Below, piece after piece: positions 26,001 to 38,720 of a DNA stretch of 64,000 nucleotides. Where the stretch lies: NCBI RefSeq assembly GCF_021155775.2, contig NC_060238.1:23714470-23778469 (forward strand). Reading direction: 5' to 3'. The DNA is from Neodiprion pinetum (taxonomy: Eukaryota > Arthropoda > Insecta > Hymenoptera > Diprionidae). A program made the translations under genes and the position numbers. Position 1 is the first letter of the stretch; every line of letters starts with the position of its first letter. The notes under the pieces were generated by a model that was given only the letters and a program-made list of their open reading frames with translations, was not told where the DNA came from and did no database searches.

Positions 26001-27509
26001 GTATTGCATATCAACGGTTTGCGGTGTCGAGCATTCAAACCATCTGACAGACGGCTTGACCGCAGGAACAATGGCAGATCAGCATGTATTATATTATAAC
26101 GTGTAAGCCGTCTCATAGAGCGCAAAACTGTCGCGAAACTGACGAGGAAATCAACAATTGAACAGTTTTTTTAAAAAACTTTTTAAACTTCACGCGTAAG
26201 CCGATAGAAGGAAGAATAAAACAGGATAATAATGTGGAAGTATTGGAAAGTCAAAGGTTACAAACAATATGAAATTTATAGAAACGTGAGAATCCGTTAC
26301 TAAAAACTTAAGACTTAGACTTGAAACTTGAACTTGGTAAGTCAAAATATCGATAATTAAACTTTCCGATCTTTCCACATCTTCATTTTCGATCCGAAGA
26401 AACGAGTGAATAAACGGTTTGAATTAAAAAATTTCCAAACAAATTCACTAAAATTACAGATTGAACATTGATATGAAACATTTGATGTTAAATTTTTCAA
26501 AATCTGATGTCACATTCTCCAAGTGTAACAAGTAATACAAATAAATTGTAACTGTCGTAACGTCATGTTTAATTGCTTCGTACAGTGTGAAAAAATAAAA
26601 AATAAAAATTTCCCACCCCCTGTAAGAAAATCGCTCTCCCTGTGATAACGAGATTCGTTTTTAATCAAGACTTAACAATGATACGAGACGCGTATGAGTG
26701 AAAATCCATTTATTTAGGGAGAAAGGAGGGACGGCGGATGGTCAATTTCATTTGGGCCTATCAGGTTACACCATGAATCAACCCCTCCCGTGTGCGCCGG
26801 ACAAGAGAGGGGAAGGGCAGGGAGGGAAGGAAAATCCTGCAGTGTATTACGGAACGAGGGTGGCGGCGAGTCGAAGGGAGAAAAAATAATAACCTCACTC
26901 GGAACAACCACCCCCTGAGTATAACATTTATTTCGCTCTATGTACTCAGCCACGCAAGGAGAAAGAAAAATGAAAAAAAAAAAAAAACAAAAAAAAAAAA
27001 GAAAAAAAACCGTCAATTTCTGAACGGAATCGATACACCACCCTCCACCCTCGTTTAAGTCCCTCGGTTATAGTTATCGGTTATCGTACAACGTTGCAGG
27101 GATTCCTGAATATTTCAGATAATTTCAAGAATTAAAACGATCTAGAGGGATTTTTCTTTTTTTTTTTTTTTCTCTCGTTTCAAATTGCTTCCGCACAACC
27201 GTGTTTTAGAAACGTGACAAATATTTTTGAACAAATGTGATAACGATTGGATTAATATTATTATGTTCAGCTGAGTAAGATAAAGTAGCCAAAAAAAGAA
27301 AAAAAAAAATTAACAAATAAATAAATTTTTACTACATTTTTTCCTCTCACGTTTCGACAGTCAACTTTGCCGTAAACATCGATTCCCTTATACCAAGCAG
27401 TTAACGAAATCGTTGAAACGGTTTCACAGCACAATGAAAACAAAAAAAAAATAAATAAATAAATAAATAAATAAACAAATAAAAAAAAAAGAAAAAAAAG
27501 GTAACGCTA
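23071..27509. other. Gene-free AT-rich sequence
   Basis: Many poly-A/T and T/C-rich stretches (24000-24130, 24310-24370, 26970-27010) and an AC repeat near 25230. A GC-richer patch at 26710-26890 is G/A-biased without a recognised product. Confidence 0.5.
27450..27482 (+). repeat. (AAAT)n tetranucleotide repeat
   Basis: About seven AAAT units bordered by poly-A. Confidence 0.9.
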
Positions 27510-27569
27510 CATTTCACGCGAACCCGGCAAATCGAGCCAATTCAAACCGTTTTACGAGTCTGTATCGCG

Positions 27570-27704
27570 ATGCAGCGCGCTAATTGGCGAGGCAGTAGTA
27601 CGACTCGAGTTTCGTCGGTCAGTGGTCAGTCCGCGGTTATGGTCGGACACGAAAACGTGACCAGTTCTACGGCTGGCGCGTCGACATCGGCGTTAACCTG
27701 TTAG
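27570..27704 (+). CDS. GC-rich candidate short ORF or first exon, 44 aa
   Basis: In a CpG-rich island (about 27510-27705) that stands out from AT-rich flanks there is an ATG frame of 44 codons ending in TAG. The product is rich in Ser, Thr, Val and Ala and free of simple repeats. Two TCAGT initiator-like motifs (27619-27623 and 27626-27630) lie inside the island, so it could equally be a transcription start region whose real coding part lies elsewhere. No clear splice donor was seen. The function is unknown. Confidence 0.18.
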   Translation: MQRANWRGSSTTRVSSVSGQSAVMVGHENVTSSTAGASTSALTC

Positions 27705-27711
27705 TTGGATG

Positions 27712-27832
27712 GACGGATATGAAGGAAGAATTGGTCCGATTTTATTATCGTAGACTTTCCTCATTACCCAGATCATAAATAAAAGCCTACAATTACCAAT
27801 TTCGACGAATTCTTCCTTCGTATATCCGCCAA
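27712..27832. repeat. Short inverted repeat (hairpin)
   Basis: CGGATATGAAGGAAGAATT near 27714 is mirrored by AATTCTTCCTTCGTATATCCG near 27810 with one small bulge. The loop is about 70 bp. It lies immediately after the GC-rich candidate exon. Confidence 0.7.
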
Positions 27833-30800
27833 AGTCGCTGACTTCAAATTGATAGACGAATAGATGGATAGATAGATGGACGGATAGTTAGACAGATAAA
27901 TAGACATATTTTATCATGCGCGTAGCAATGTTGGACAAGTACCTTCGTGGAAGTATAGAAAAGTCATACCGAGTATTAAAAAGTGAACGGAGCTGCGATA
28001 AAGTAGAGGACAGAAAATAAAAACAAAGTAAACGAGTAAGGAGAGAGCGAGAGAGAGAGAGGATTTTTGGTAAAAAATTTGCCGAATCGGGACCACGATA
28101 GAATTGGGGCGAATTTTTCTCCCTCGTTTTAAACCGTATTCAAAAGTTTGCTTCCGTTTCTCTTTCTTCCTTTACCGTTGTTCCAATTTTCACTAAAATT
28201 CTTAAAATTTTTTCAATTAGTTATCGCGTTGCGTGCGTGACATTTTTCATCCCTCGTAATTTCGAATCTATTTATCCTTTTACCCTAAAAACCAGCCAGC
28301 GATGTTGTTGTTCTTATTCTACTGCACGAACCGCTAATCAATTGGATTTCCCAGGGATCACCGGCGCTAAAAGCTTCCGCGTAACGCTTCGTGTTATGTA
28401 CGTGGTCTATATATCTACAGAGCTTTATATACATACATATGTATATATATTTGTATTTATGTATAGGGGCTTGTGTTATTACATATACCTATTTATAACA
28501 TAGAACGTACGTACGTGTTTAGCTGTATGTACCTAAAGGTCGGATAAAATTTCACGCAAGCTTCAGCGAGCGAGCTCGACGAACAATTACCGTTAAAAGT
28601 GAAAGCAAGACTCGACGGATTCAATTTTATTTCTTGAAAATGCTTCTCGTTGTAAGAATGATCTCGAATTTATATCAAGTCTGTTGAAAAATACGCATCT
28701 TGCCAATTTTAAGAGTTCAACTTTACAATTATCATAATCAATGATGCTCGGTATACACCGAAGGGATAAGATTTGCAAGTTTTATCGAAATCGTATCAAA
28801 TGATATCGGGAAGAAGAGTGAAAAGCGTGAAGAATAAAGAAAAAAATAAATAAAAAAAAAATAAAAATAAAAACAACTTCAGACGCATTGTGAATTAGGT
28901 CGTTTTAAAATTTGTTCAAAAATTTTTTGGTCGTTCCGTTCATTCGCTCCTGTGAATTTTTTCAGTGAAAATACATCTGGCGAGGGGGGAAAAAAAAAAA
29001 AAAAAAAAAGTTGTCCGATAAAAAAAGCCTACAATCCGCGCAGCTTCGCGAAATGTGTTGAAAGAGAAAAAACAACGTTCGATATCTCTATAAAAAAATG
29101 TCGGTTACAAATCAGAATTCATGAGAATTCGCGTATATGATAAAGCTGAACCGAAAGCTCGCATCCTTGAACGAAGAAGATTTAAGCCGGAGGCTGTAAG
29201 GTGCAGCTAAGGGCAGGAAGGTTTCCATTCCGCGGGTCGCTGGCAGAAGCCTCACAGCGGAGCTTGCGCGCTTGCGTTATACATACATACGTAATAGTTT
29301 TAGTTCAATGGTGTGTTTGAAACAGATAGCGCGTACTTAAACGGTCTCACCGGAGGGGGCGGGGAAATTACTATCCTGCAAATGGGAAAGCCAAACTCTC
29401 TCTCTCTCTCCCTCTCTAAGCTAAATGGCTACACCACGCGTTTATTTACGACGGATCTCCCGCAAACTCTGACCAAACTCTTAATTACAGGTGCGTGCAT
29501 TATTCTGACGACTATCCTCCGGCTCCACTGTTTTTACTCTCATTGCCAAGCCATTGCTGCACTCAGTCCTAATGAGAACCGGACAATAATTCTGCCGTTC
29601 GAGTTATGATTATTGTTACGCGGGTGGAAAATTTACATTATTATGAAAAAAAAATAATACAATTTTTTTTTTTTTTTTTTAATCGCCTCATTTTCAGAAC
29701 TCGACACATTCACAAAAAAAATAAAAAACAGAAAAATAAATCGGGTTCACTTGTTCTTCGTCTTATTTATACACATATTTAATCAAGTTTTTTTTTTTTT
29801 TTTTGTTGTGCCTGTAACTAATGATCGATGACGAATTTTTTTAAAAACTGGAAAATATTGTAGCCAATTATTGAGAAAGAAGTCAGAGGTAGAAAATTTC
29901 TTTGAGAAAGTTTATCTTCGTCTGTTTTCTTTTAAATTCATTCCAGGAGTAGCTGAGATTTGCTCTTTATTTCAGGTCCTAGAAATTTCTGAGACTGCGG
30001 GATGAGAAATATTGTTTGTAGGTATCGAATTTCGCGTTTGCAAACGAACGCTGCATTAGATTACTCTCGACCTGTTTCACTTCAAAGTTACAAGTTGTCC
30101 CTAACCTTTTGGATAATGTTCGGGGCATTCCTCGAAACATCGATTAATATCAGAAATTGAGATTTAATATATGCCCGAAGAATTTTCCCACGAAATTGTT
30201 AATTCAAAGTTATTTTCAATTTTTTTCAACAATTTTTATCCGAATTGCGAATTGATTTGTTATTTTCGAATCGCCCATTTCCTGATATTTGGGAAAAATC
30301 TAAAAAAAAATCCAGTCACATATAATTGAGCCCTTGTTTAAAATTGAACTTTCATCGAATCAACTGACATGTAATTTAAAATAACAATTATGAATATTAG
30401 CAAGTTAAAAAAATTTGATGTCACAATATATTCGCCACTTTCCGATTCTCGAACAGGGCTTTTTTTTCAACCCGCATTATGACAATCTATTTTCGTCACT
30501 TTGATGTAAAAATTTCATTCCAATTATTGTTTTCTCTTGCACTCATCATTATTCGAAATAACACATCGTTCTCTATAACAAAGACCCCATGTTTAACAGT
30601 GACTCCAAAGTTTTGTTACATTTTACCAAATTTTCTAAAATTAGTTCAGATTTTATATAACGGGCGTTCTGGAAATGGCAAATTGAATCGTAACTCGGAT
30701 TGGAGTGGTTAAAAGAATAAATAAAATACAGCCCATTGTTTTTTCGACCACAATTCTTATAGAAAAAATTCTAAAGCAGGTATAAAATCTCAAGTTTCAA

Positions 30801-33800
30801 TCTCGACCGCTACTTCGTAGAATGCCCTATAGATACTCGACGCGTTCGCAATCCTGCAGAAAAGCCTCTTATTCTTATGCCAAGATGTTCGAGAGCTTTC
30901 TCCTCCCATCAAGTAAGTATTCAATTTTGAATTCGTGTCTGATATAAAATCGCGGAGGAAAAGTTAGATAATAAATATTATTATTAATATAATTATGCAA
31001 GTTTCAAGGACTCTTCAAGCCATTTAAGCTCTTTCTTTTTTTATTTACGACTCCTAACTTGTGTTTTATTTCATTAAATCAGAATTTTCTTAGCAGAAAA
31101 ATCTTGAAACCGAACTTCTTGCTTTATCTCATCATCGGAAACTGATTTTGGATATTTGACACTGATTTATTTTTCTTACGCCTTCTTTTGCACGACTACT
31201 GTTCCGGTTTTTCTCGAACAGAAAAACGTCTGGTTGTCAATAACACTTGAAACGAGGAAAACTTCCAGGTCTCCGTTTCCCCGATTGTGGAGGGTAAAAG
31301 CTTTGTGTGAAATATGCTCCGCCAATATCGCAACATGCATGAGAAATCGGAAATTGCGATCGAATGACTCGACAGTTTCCGTCCTTATCGATAGTCGGTA
31401 ATTCTCTGAGTAAAAGCACGATCGCAGAAAATAATAGAAAGCCTTTTGATTTATACATTTTCTCTTGTTCGTTACTTTTACCCTCCCTGAACAGAAAAGC
31501 AAAGCTCGCCAAAAAGCTCGCCACTTTTGTCACAGCGGCGAACGAATCGCGTGTGATTGCCATTTATTCTCTATGACTTCGCGTGAGAATTTCCCTGCGG
31601 CAGCAGCACGCCGCGACAAAGGTTTATAATCTTGATTCAGACGGTTGAATATTTCTCGCAAGCTTGCACGCGAAAGCACAGAAGCGTTTCGACCCAGCGA
31701 AACCTTAAACGTTCTATCAAATGTCTGATGGTGAATCGGTAGTTAAACCTTCAACGTTCCTCGTCCTTTACTTTTGTTTCCGAGCAAACATAATCGGAAA
31801 AACAATTTTTCGACCTTCCGCGGAAATAAAAATTTCAATTAAACATTTTCAAGTAAGAAAAAAAAAAGGTCCTTTTCTTTTATACGCGACAACTCGCCCA
31901 ACGAAAATATATTGCGCATGCAACGGAAATCGTTAAGTACACAAGTTTACATTTTAACGATCAATTATCCATAGCTGAAATGGAATTGAATAATTTATTA
32001 GAGTACCTTGCATGGGTAAACCTAAAAGCTTACGGCATTGAAAATAAAGCTCAGGGTTATCCCGTCCAGGTTCAAATTTCAATTTTGAAAAAGCCCAAGT
32101 TTTTTTGTGATTTAAATTCATCTCTCCTCATTATTTGCTAAAACTCAAGTTTCTACGGAATGATTGCATAAATCATCGTCGGTAATAATCAGGTTTTAAT
32201 TACCGTTATAAAATCTTATAAGGATGAAATATTTTTTTTTTTTTCTTTCCTCCTTTTTTACCTTTTCAGTTTTACAATTCAGTTTTCGTCGAATCTATAC
32301 AAGAATAACGAGGCTGGTTTTTCTCAACCTTTTATCCCAGAAGTCCTGAAAGCGCGGAAATGATTATCCCTCAATTTGCGGGAAAGTCGAAAAAGGCTGA
32401 TGCGAGCTTTGTTGAGAAATATTCGTGATGGCGATAAATTCGGATAAAAAATGAGCGCGACTCCGTCACCCGGCGAAATATTGGCAAGAGGTAGATTTTG
32501 GCGGTAGAAACCCTATATTTCAATCCCCATCCCTCGGTCCTCCCGCATCGTACGAATTCTGGGCCTGAACTGGGTGTATCTTCGCTCACTGGTTCGGATT
32601 TTTTGTTTTTAATTTTTATTTCTTCTTCAGCTCCATTTTTCACCAAATTTTATACCCTCTTTATTCTCGTACGATTCTCTCAGAGACAGAGACGCGAGTG
32701 CGCAAGAAACAAAAAAAAAAAAAAACAAAAAAAAAGTGCTATACAATCGTCAAAAAGACGCCCGTAGTGTTCTTACCGGGTAAAAGAAAACGCTGTGGCA
32801 AAAAAATTTTCACCACAAGAGAACGAACGGAGGAAAAGTAGGAGAAGAAAAAGTAAATGAGAGAAACGAGGGGGTGAGAAACGTCCCAAACTCCTCGCGG
32901 AACGCGAGTTCAAACAGAACCCGTGAAAATCGTGTAAATCGTCGAATTCTACTCTCTCGGTATATTAAAAGTTACCCTAAAAAATTCATTTCAATTACCG
33001 TACGGAAGAAAAACTTTCGTTTCATGGAAAATACAACGTTATTCACGGTCATGTTCGAAACGTTTCAAGATAACAAATAGCAGTTTTTTTTTTTAATTTT
33101 ATTTTTAGGCTCCATTTTTTATATCACAAATATTTGTATCTCTAATAAATGAATTGAAAGTTTATCCTCAAGGTCTAATAACTCGTGACAAAATTCGTTA
33201 CTCCAAATTTTTTCGTTCGACGTTTTCGTTCATTACGTAATTGTGCAGCTGTTTCTTTATTTTTTTAATCTTTATGGTTTCTACAATTTATGATTTCGAA
33301 TTTTCCCCGAAATCAACGGTATCGAATGCTGTCAATTTTTCCAATCAGTCCTGTCCTATGTTTTACTTGAAAACACAAAAGGGAAGGGCGGTTATCCTGT
33401 CGCGATCGGGGGTTGTACAATTATTATTTCAATTGCGTAGAACCTGATTTTTCTAGGGTTTTAATTCGATCCAGCCGCATATTAATAATACCAACAACAT
33501 TACGATAAGTAAGACTCACCAAACAAGACGATATCTTCCTTTCACGATATTTCAATAATCAGACTGAAAAAAATCACGACACACTAAGAAGAGAAGTCAA
33601 AAAGAAGAAGAAGAAGAAGAAGAAGAAGAACAAGAATCTAGGTATACGAATACCAAAAAGACTTTAGCCAATGAGAGCACAAAAATTGCAAAACTAAGAG
33701 AGTCGCGAACTTAGCCAGAGCTGATGTAGTGATACGAAAGCCAAAAAAAAAAAGAAAAAAAAAAACAAAACAATAAAAAACGAAGAAGAAGAAGGAGAAG

Positions 33801-33929
33801 GAAAATATAAATCTGACACACGGATTAAAATTCTTCCATCGTAATTGTCGTTATTCGATACACGAGGCGGCTCATCGCAGGCTTGTTAATTAATATATTG
33901 TTGATGTTCAACAGTTTCGAGGCGTGTTG
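27833..33929. other. Gene-free, mostly unique sequence
   Basis: GATA/GGAT degenerate repeats at about 27852-27905, (GA)n near 28044, A20 at 28990-29009, a CT tract near 29397, AAG repeats at 33601-33630. Overlapping frames on both strands around 31160-31580 look protein-like in places but start without ATG or match nothing known. Confidence 0.5.
33601..33630 (+). repeat. (AAG)10 microsatellite
   Basis: Uninterrupted AAG triplets. Shorter AAG tracts lie at 3138-3180, 9369-9390 and 33781-33800. Confidence 0.95.
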
Positions 33930-34003
33930 ATTCCGCGCTGAGATGCGACGTGGTCGAAACGCGAGAGTAAACTGACGGGCGAACGCCGCGGCGTGGAAAC
34001 CTC

Positions 34004-34135
34004 ATGCCTGATGCCACGACGTCCCCCCCCCCCCCCCCCCCCCTCATCTTTCCCCCCTCGACACCCTGCCGACGACGCTGGCGTCGAGACGCCGCCGCCG
34101 ATCTGCACTCCCACGCCTCGATCCCGGCCCTCCAG
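34004..34135 (+). CDS. Candidate exon ending at a strong splice donor
   Basis: An ATG frame runs through a C21 homopolymer into a GC-rich stretch encoding an Arg/Ala-rich segment with an LHSHASIPALQ-like end. It stops exactly at CCAG followed by GTGAGC, a near-consensus donor (intron from 34136). The region (33930-34190) is CpG-rich, unlike its surroundings, as hymenopteran 5' exons often are. Any length change in the C tract would shift the frame upstream of the donor, so if translated the tract must be constrained. The opposite strand is also open (33908-34156, Gly-rich), so the coding strand is uncertain. No family is recognised. Confidence 0.22.
34023..34043 (+). repeat. C21 homopolymer
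   Basis: An uninterrupted run of 21 C inside the CpG-rich candidate exon. The minus strand could form a G-quadruplex. Confidence 0.9.
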
Positions 34136-34141
34136 GTGAGC
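34136..34141 (+). promoter_or_regulatory. Putative 5' splice donor (AG|GTGAGC)
   Basis: The sequence CCAG|GTGAGC matches the metazoan donor consensus closely and lies at the 3' edge of a GC-rich block. An acceptor and the downstream exon were not identified in the window. Confidence 0.3.
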
Positions 34142-34479
34142 GCATCTTCTCTTCACGTCGGGTTCACTTTCATCTCCGGCCTCTGAGGATCAGCCGGTCG
34201 GTGGATCGGCCTTCTCTCTCCTCGGAGCGAGTGAGTGAGAGGGGGCAGTGTGGAGGGGGGAGGGGGAGAGAGAGAGAGAGAGAGAGAGAGTCGCGGTCCA
34301 TTCCTTTCGTGGACGTTGTCGGGCAGCATCTCGCTTATATCTTAGCTGGAGATCATTTCTCTATGAGACGCATTAAAGACTAACGGTATATTATCTCGTC
34401 CTGCCTCATCCTCGTCTTGTTCATTTTTTTTTTTTTTTCTTTTTTCCCCTTTCCCTTTCTTTTCGTAGTAGGTTGTTAT

Positions 34480-35171
34480 ACCGACGGAGAAAAAGTGATC
34501 CGATACGCGTTACGAAAAGTAGAACGAGAAGAAGAAAAAAAATTAGGCGCATCAATCTCATTTTGGTTTTTTTTTTTTCATTAATTTATTTATTTTTTTT
34601 TTTTCATTCATCATTTTCTTTGCTCTTCTCTTTTACTCACGGTGTGGATTTATTAGTTGCGGCGGTTTTCGTATTTTCGAGAATCGAAGAGGGTTGAGCG
34701 AAAAGGGCTGCAAATACAATTTTCTTTCGCTAATTGATAACTACGCGGTGTGAAAACAGTTTTTCTCCGTTTTTTAAAATTCAAGTACCTACTTGCAGCC
34801 TTTTTGTAATTCTCATTTGTAATTGTAAGTACCAACGGCAAAAAAAGGGATCCGATACTGATTATGGAAAGCAGAAGAAAAAATTAGGCGCGTTGTACGC
34901 ATTTTTTTTTTTTTTTTTTCGTCATTCTTCTTCTTTTTCTCTTTTTTTTGCGGTATAAATTTATTAGTTGCCGCATTTTTCGAATTTTCGAAAATTGAAA
35001 AGAGTAACCGAAAAAGGCTGGAAATACAATATTCATTCTTTTTTCTTAACAGAAATTCCAGCAACGAATTCAAATACTGAACAACTACGCAGCGTGAAAA
35101 CAGTTTTTCCCAGTTTTCTAAAATTCAGGTACATACAAACTTTTTTAATTCTCATTTACAATGAAATAAGT
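34480..35171 (+). repeat. Tandem duplication, 351-bp period, two copies
   Basis: Copy 1 is 34480-34830 and copy 2 is 34831-35171. Shared blocks in order: ACC-ACGG, GATCCGATAC, AAATTAGGCGC, a poly-T stretch, ATTTATTAGTTG, GGCTG-AAATACAAT, CTACGC-GTGAAAACAG and TAATTCTCATTT. Substitutions and small indels indicate an old duplication. Confidence 0.85.
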
Positions 35172-36698
35172 ATATCATAGAGTGATTGAGATTGATTCAT
35201 AGCTCGATGATCGTAAGTTGTACTCCAAAATCTTATTTTTAATTTGTTTGATTTTTTTTCTTTGCTGTTGTTTCGCATTCAAATCTAGCAATTATTGTAT
35301 TTTCCCCCCTCAGAATTCAACGATGTTATGAATTTGTCTCATGAGGAAATTGCCCACAAATTTTCAAAACGTTTGACGAAAAATCTTCCCTCACGTATAT
35401 TGATTTTGGATTTATTTATATTCACTTTTTTTACCCTCCAGGAGATAACTGAAAGACTTTCAGGCATTGAAAAACGATTATTGATCTCCAATCTTTCTTC
35501 GGTTTACTTTATTCACACTTTTTTTCTTCTATTCGTGATACTATTCAAAGTTCCGAGATACCCTAACAATCGTCGATTCTTATAATTTCTATGTTTTTTA
35601 TTCGACTGTAATTTTTCTTAAGTTACGTACACAGAAGAACCCTTCAAATTTTAACTTCAGTTTCGTTGTTTAATTTTTTATTTTCAGCAACATCGAACTC
35701 TTTTTTTTTTAACCACATTTGGCGAAAAACCCTTCTTTCCAACCTACACATTTTTCATATTTTAATAAATTACATGTACGAGGCACGCATACTCTCATTG
35801 AATTATACACAGCAATCCCATACTTTCTATGCAATCTACCGTTATTTTTTTTTTTTACTTCTCGTATGAAATTATTAAATATTTTATCCGCATTTTACGA
35901 CGATAGTCATACAACTCGCAAGCTAATCAGTATCTCGTTTGTTGTTTTACAGAAACTTACCACGTATAACAATCTTTTCAAATATTTATTATATTTGCAT
36001 ACCGTAACGGACGCTTCCTTTATTTCATTTCTATATAGCACATGAGACTTGAAAAATTTTCCGTCACATTCGATTCATCAGATAATGTTGAAAATCCAGA
36101 ATAAAATTGGTAAAAAAGAAAACCACCGCAGAAAAGGACGAACCAAGAATCACAGTATATGTACACGGAGAAAACAAGGAAAAATCCTCAAGCTTTGAAA
36201 TAACGCTTTCGCCAAGCTGGCTGGGGATAATAACTGGGCGAGCAATATTTGCCAAAGACGGGAGCGTATCGGTCAATCCTTGCGTTATACTTTCCTGCTC
36301 CCTGTGTGCGCATTCATATTTATATATGTATATAAATGTGAGTTATATATTAAAGCGCAGAAACCTCCGTGCGTGGGATACCGTCCACTTTTCTCCGGAC
36401 ACACAGCACGAGGTCCTGACCCCGCGTCGTTCGGCTCCAAAGAGCCATTCATCGATCTTTCAAATCCGAAGAGGAGACCCGCGACGTCTTTCTCCCTCGA
36501 TGCAATTCAACCGCTGCTTCCGCATTCCCCGTCTATCTTTCTCTATTTATCGTTCTTACATTTTTTTTTTTTTTTGCAATTGCAATCGCAATTCTGCAGT
36601 CGAATTGAAAGTAAATTGGCCGAAAAGTCTTTTTTCTTTCAACGCCATCAAATACGAGTCAAGTAAAGCGCGAATTCGTCATGAATAGATATAAAAGG
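35172..36698. other. Gene-free sequence with long but unsupported open frames
   Basis: The frame at 36107-36688 is the longest in the window (193 codons), but it opens on TTG, overlaps a 128-codon frame and crosses poly-T and Tyr/Ile-coding TA repeats. Codon and domain support are lacking. Confidence 0.5.
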
Positions 36699-36896
36699 AG
36701 AGTTTCGGCAGCAGATTCCTGTTACCGACATTTACCGACCCTGGTATGTTGCATACATGCAAGAAGAGTTCCGCAGATAGATTCCTATTACCGACAATTA
36801 TCATCCCTAATATACTGCATATATGGAAAGAGAGTTCCGGACATTGATTTCTATTACCGACACTTACCGACCGTCGTATTTCTACGATCACGCAAA
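36699..36896. repeat. 66-bp-period minisatellite, three copies
   Basis: AGAGTT begins at 36699, 36765 and 36831, an exact 66-bp spacing. The units share AGATTCCT-TTACCGACA and a CTGCATA-ATG-like segment. Because 66 is divisible by three, the repeat keeps both strands open, giving 22-residue peptide repeats (for example YYR-LPT on the plus strand and VGNRNL on the minus strand). No known repeat family is recognised. Confidence 0.85.
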
Positions 36897-38431
36897 TTAG
36901 ATTCTGGCCAATTTTCCATTCGTACGTGTACTTTGAGCAAGTTCCTGTTTCTTCTGCTTTTATTTCTCTTTCGATTCTTTCCTTTCTTTTCTTCGCCAGT
37001 TCTTCGTCGCAGCTTTTCGCTACTTTATTTCCTCGCACGTCATTGTATATACATATATATATATATATATATATGTACAAGTATTTGCGAAGAGCTTTTA
37101 TCCCCGCTGAGAATCGAAGCGATACATCTACTCTGGAGTGTCTCCTTATCCAATTGTCGAAGTACCGACGTACGTATCTACATCACGTCGGTCGCTTTAC
37201 CCTTGATTTTATCATTCAGTTGAGATTATTATCGATTCTGCATTATCCCGACAGGGTAGAAACTATCGTTTGCATTCTCCGTTTCAGTATTGAAATTCTC
37301 GTTCATATAATATTCAGTCGATCGTCTCGGTGATTCTTGAGATCTAATTCGTAGGAATTCTTTTCACGAGAGATTTCAATCAAGATTCATACAGAACCAG
37401 CTCCTTTTGGAACGTTGAAAAAATTTCTTCGCCTTAATAAATTAATCATAATCGTATCGTCAAAAACGATCAATTATTTTATGCGAGTATACGTGGATGA
37501 TTAATCAATTTCGAAACAGCTATTTCTCATTCGTTTCATCAGAAATTGCAGAGGCCAAATTTATCGGGTTAATGAGGACGATAAACAAGAGATTTAAAAA
37601 AAATTGCAATTGGCTAGAAAAGCGAGATTATTTATCCTTTTTATTTCAAATGTATGATAATATTGTTTGAAGCGAGTTTCTCAGTCTTCGATTATTCACA
37701 GAATGCCATTTTTTTTATCAACGTGTGAGTTTTTCAACCGTCTGGTTCACGTTCGCAATAAATGAATTCAATTCCATCCGTGCATTTGACGGAAATATCA
37801 GGTTTGACGTTGCCTGCCGTTGTGCGGTTTTTCCGCTATCGTATTCAATCGTAGTGATAGAGAGCAGGGACGTTGACAGACATTCCTAGAATTGTTTCAC
37901 TTCACGAGGAAAGTTTAAACGAGGCGCTGCAGCCACGCCCCGGTAAAATAGAGAATTCACTTGTCTCGTCTAATAATCTTACACAGTGTCCGGAGTAATT
38001 ATTGTAATAAACAATATCCCGTATCGAAAATTCTCTCACATAAATTGAGCCGGAGAGGCGGATTTTCGGAGGGCTGAATAGCATTTCGACTGTCGTTGAG
38101 ATTCGGTGAAAATTTCTTCGTCACTTCAGCCGCGTATAAATTACCATTAGTTTGAAATTTCACCTCGGTTTGCGGGAGGTCGTGTTTGCATATTTTAGTT
38201 TTGCGGAAAACCCGGATTCGGGGGATGGAAATTCAAGTTTAGAACGAGGCGCGTCGATCATTTTGCAGCGGCCGTTTAATAAGGATATATCAAACGTACA
38301 GTCGAGTCGAAGAGCTGTGGAGACAGAAATATCATATAACGAAAGCTTGAAAGTGCCACCGAAGTTCATCGAGTTGAATTCAGTTGAAACAATATTCTCT
38401 TGGGAGGGAATTGCTCTTTTCTAACCATAAA
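36897..38431. other. Gene-free sequence
   Basis: (TA)n at 37052-37074 and unique AT-rich DNA. A balanced-composition patch at 38150-38425 is open on both strands without a recognised product. Confidence 0.5.
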
Positions 38432-38720
38432 TTTCAGCTACAATAGAATTATTGATGACTGAAGAAATCCCAGTATTAAATCGTTTTCACAATGAAATCA
38501 TCGCTTCATTTGATCAAAGAAGAAATATGATTGGTGAAATCATTGAAAGTGATAAACAACAAGGCAAGTTCTCAATAAAAAAAAAATAATCCCTTCATTC
38601 AGATTTTATTAAAATCGTACAAAGGGTGCGATTTTTTTTCCTTTTCTTCTTTTATTACACAAATTATTCGATAATGGAATATCTTCACAGCCATCAATAA
38701 TCGTGTTATTGTAGCTGAAA
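38432..38720. repeat. Inverted repeat, arms about 60-70 bp
   Basis: TTTCAGCTACAATA at 38432 is mirrored by TATTGTAGCTGAAA ending at 38720. Pairing continues inward through ATTATTGATG and a GAAGA-AT-CCA block. The interior is A/T-rich. Probably a decayed foldback or MITE. Confidence 0.7.

Noticed and set aside
36107..36688. Longest open frame in the window (193 codons)
   Set aside because: It opens on TTG, overlaps another long frame, runs through TA-repeat and poly-T sequence and shows no domain. A frame this long is not surprising in 64 kb on six frames.
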